Assembly: GCA_965267405.1 (NCBI GenBank)
Contig: OZ253954.1
Span: 682,001 to 746,000, forward strand
Source of the DNA: JAPPOI01 sp028818055
Lineage (GTDB): Bacteria > Pseudomonadota > Alphaproteobacteria > Rhodobacterales > Rhodobacteraceae
Direction of reading: 5' to 3'
DNA length: 64,000 nucleotides
The first letter of the stretch is position 1. Each line of letters opens with the position of its first letter. The notes under the pieces are model-generated. The model saw nothing but the letters and a program-made list of their open reading frames with translations. It made no database searches and was not told the origin of the DNA. Positions 62,949-64,000 of the stretch are shown in pieces. The translations under genes and the position numbers were made by a program.

Positions 62949-64000
62949 ATGAGCAAGATTTACTACGAGAGTTTCGCCGAGGCCGTAGAACGCAACCGCC
63001 CCCGGATTCCCGAGGTTCAGAAAGAACTTGAAGAGGCCGGCGTCAAATACGTGATGGCCGCCTGGATCGACCTGCATGGAGTGCCAAAGACCAAGCCGGT
63101 GCCGATGAGCGATTTTGAGCCTCTGTGCCTCGGCAAAGGTCCTCAGTTCGCCGTGCATTCTATTTCCTATGTGCCGGAACTCAGTCCTGCCGACAGCGAT
63201 CAGGTTGTCGTGCCGGACCTCGACGCGGTTTATATCTGCCCGTGGGATCCCGAAACCGCGATGATCTTCTCCGATCTCTATTGGGAAGACGCGCCCTACA
63301 ACGTTTGTCCGCGTCAGGCATTGAAACGCGCAATGCAGGAAGCCGCGGCAGACGGCTACACGGGCTTCGCGGGCGTCGAACCTGAGTTCATCGTCATGAC
63401 CTATGACGAAGATGGAATGCCTGTGAAGGCTTTTGACGATGACCCCGCCGAAGGCATCCGCCCGCGCCGCCAGGCGTTCGGCTATGACGTAGAATACTCG
63501 ATCGATTCCATGTCATTCTTGAAGGACATGATCGATATCATCGAAGACCTTGGCTGGAACCTGCATGACGTGGTGGCAGAAGGCGCATATTCGCAGTTCG
63601 AGCTCGATTTCCACTATACCAATATGTTGGAGATGTCGGACCGGCTGGTGTTCCTCCGGATCGTTTTGAAGGAGATCGCGAAGCAACACGGCTGTTTCGT
63701 GACCTTCATGCCAAAGCCAACGATAGGCGATTGGCGCTCGGGAGCGCACATCAACATGTCGATGGGCCACGAAAGCCGCCCGGGCCAAAACATTTTCGAA
63801 ACCGAAGACGGCACCGACTGGACAGACGAAAGCCGTTGGGCGGTAGGCGGCTTGATGGCCCATGCTGAAGCAATCACCGCGATCACCTGTCCGACCGTCA
63901 ACTCCTACAACGGCCTGGTGCCGCGTGTTGGTGGGTTCGAAGGCGGCACGGTCACGTGGGCGCCGACCAACATCACCTACGGATACAATAACCGGTCGGC
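62949..64000 (+). CDS. Glutamine-synthetase-like ligase (type III), cut by window edge
   Basis: 350 residues are visible before the window ends; start ATG at 62949 after GAGGAGAAACG. Glutamine-synthetase fold: beta-grasp start with AAWIDLHGVPKTKPVP, Glu ligands in GVEPEFIVM, GAYSQFELDF and the metal/glutamate His region SGAHINMSM, then NSYNGLVP. Such stand-alone homologues often make gamma-glutamyl amides from amines (GmaS, PuuA, IpuC types) rather than glutamine. Its place with a Rieske oxygenase, VOC and cupin supports amine use. The catalytic C-terminus lies outside the window. Confidence 0.88.
   Translation, partial: MSKIYYESFAEAVERNRPRIPEVQKELEEAGVKYVMAAWIDLHGVPKTKPVPMSDFEPLCLGKGPQFAVHSISYVPELSPADSDQVVVPDLDAVYICPWDPETAMIFSDLYWEDAPYNVCPRQALKRAMQEAAADGYTGFAGVEPEFIVMTYDEDGMPVKAFDDDPAEGIRPRRQAFGYDVEYSIDSMSFLKDMIDIIEDLGWNLHDVVAEGAYSQFELDFHYTNMLEMSDRLVFLRIVLKEIAKQHGCFVTFMPKPTIGDWRSGAHINMSMGHESRPGQNIFETEDGTDWTDESRWAVGGLMAHAEAITAITCPTVNSYNGLVPRVGGFEGGTVTWAPTNITYGYNNRS

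Noticed and set aside
1..64000. CRISPR array, rRNA operon, toxin-antitoxin pair or replication origin
   Set aside because: No regular spaced repeats, rRNA sequence, small toxin-antitoxin gene pair or origin features were seen.

Overview
The window looks like part of a chromosome from an alphaproteobacterium of the Rhodobacterales (Roseobacter group). The evidence is the housekeeping block at about 9.9-21.8 kb (tRNA-Phe, yacG, an RNase E/G family gene, maf, infA, a low-molecular-weight phosphatase, UPF0262, hisD, DUF2948, murA), the codon use, and the many marine-type catabolic operons. No CRISPR array, rRNA or replication origin was seen.

Layout. (1) 1-6.6 kb is an accessory block of secreted proteins. 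On the minus strand a trypsin-like protease, a subtilisin-like protease and a third exported protein (cut by the window edge) overlap end to end. On the plus strand lie a small secreted Cys-rich protein and a large subtilase that carries the same 64-residue six-cysteine domain at its C-terminus. (2) 7.3-9.0 kb is a broken phage/plasmid-type primase-helicase. (3) 9.9-21.8 kb is the conserved core with three tRNAs, an acyl-CoA synthetase and an ABC exporter. (4) 22.9-30.7 kb is a translationally coupled catabolic operon (two TauD-type dioxygenases, glutamine-amidotransferase fold, creatininase, cytosine-deaminase-like amidohydrolase, FAD oxidase) followed by a Tat-exported solute-binding protein without permease genes. 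(5) 31.4-36.5 kb holds a HxlR regulator, a DehI-type dehalogenase and a quinone/glutathione/thiol redox operon ending in a HAD-type 2-haloacid dehalogenase. (6) 36.6-50.1 kb is bounded by two same-orientation copies of a solitary tyrosine recombinase. Between them are a LysR-controlled sugar-type ABC transporter with two double-SnoaL proteins, a GFA protein, and a CadC-like regulator with a secreted TPR protein. (7) 50.2-53.6 kb has two coupled secreted proteins opposite a LysR gene. (8) 53.8-60.0 kb is a complete ugpBAEC-ugpQ glycerol-3-phosphate operon opposite another LysR gene. (9) 60.5-64.0 kb is an Lrp-headed operon of Rieske oxygenase, glyoxalase-like enzyme, EutQ-like cupin and a glutamine-synthetase-like ligase cut by the window edge.

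Most notable points: the duplicated Cys-rich domain next to a secreted protease cascade; an IS1-type A AAA AAC slippery site exactly where the second recombinase copy needs a -1 shift, with the protein conserved beyond it; and a repeated ATTTCAC motif upstream of both the CadC-like regulator and its neighbouring TPR gene.

All functional names come from motifs and gene order read directly. No database search was run.
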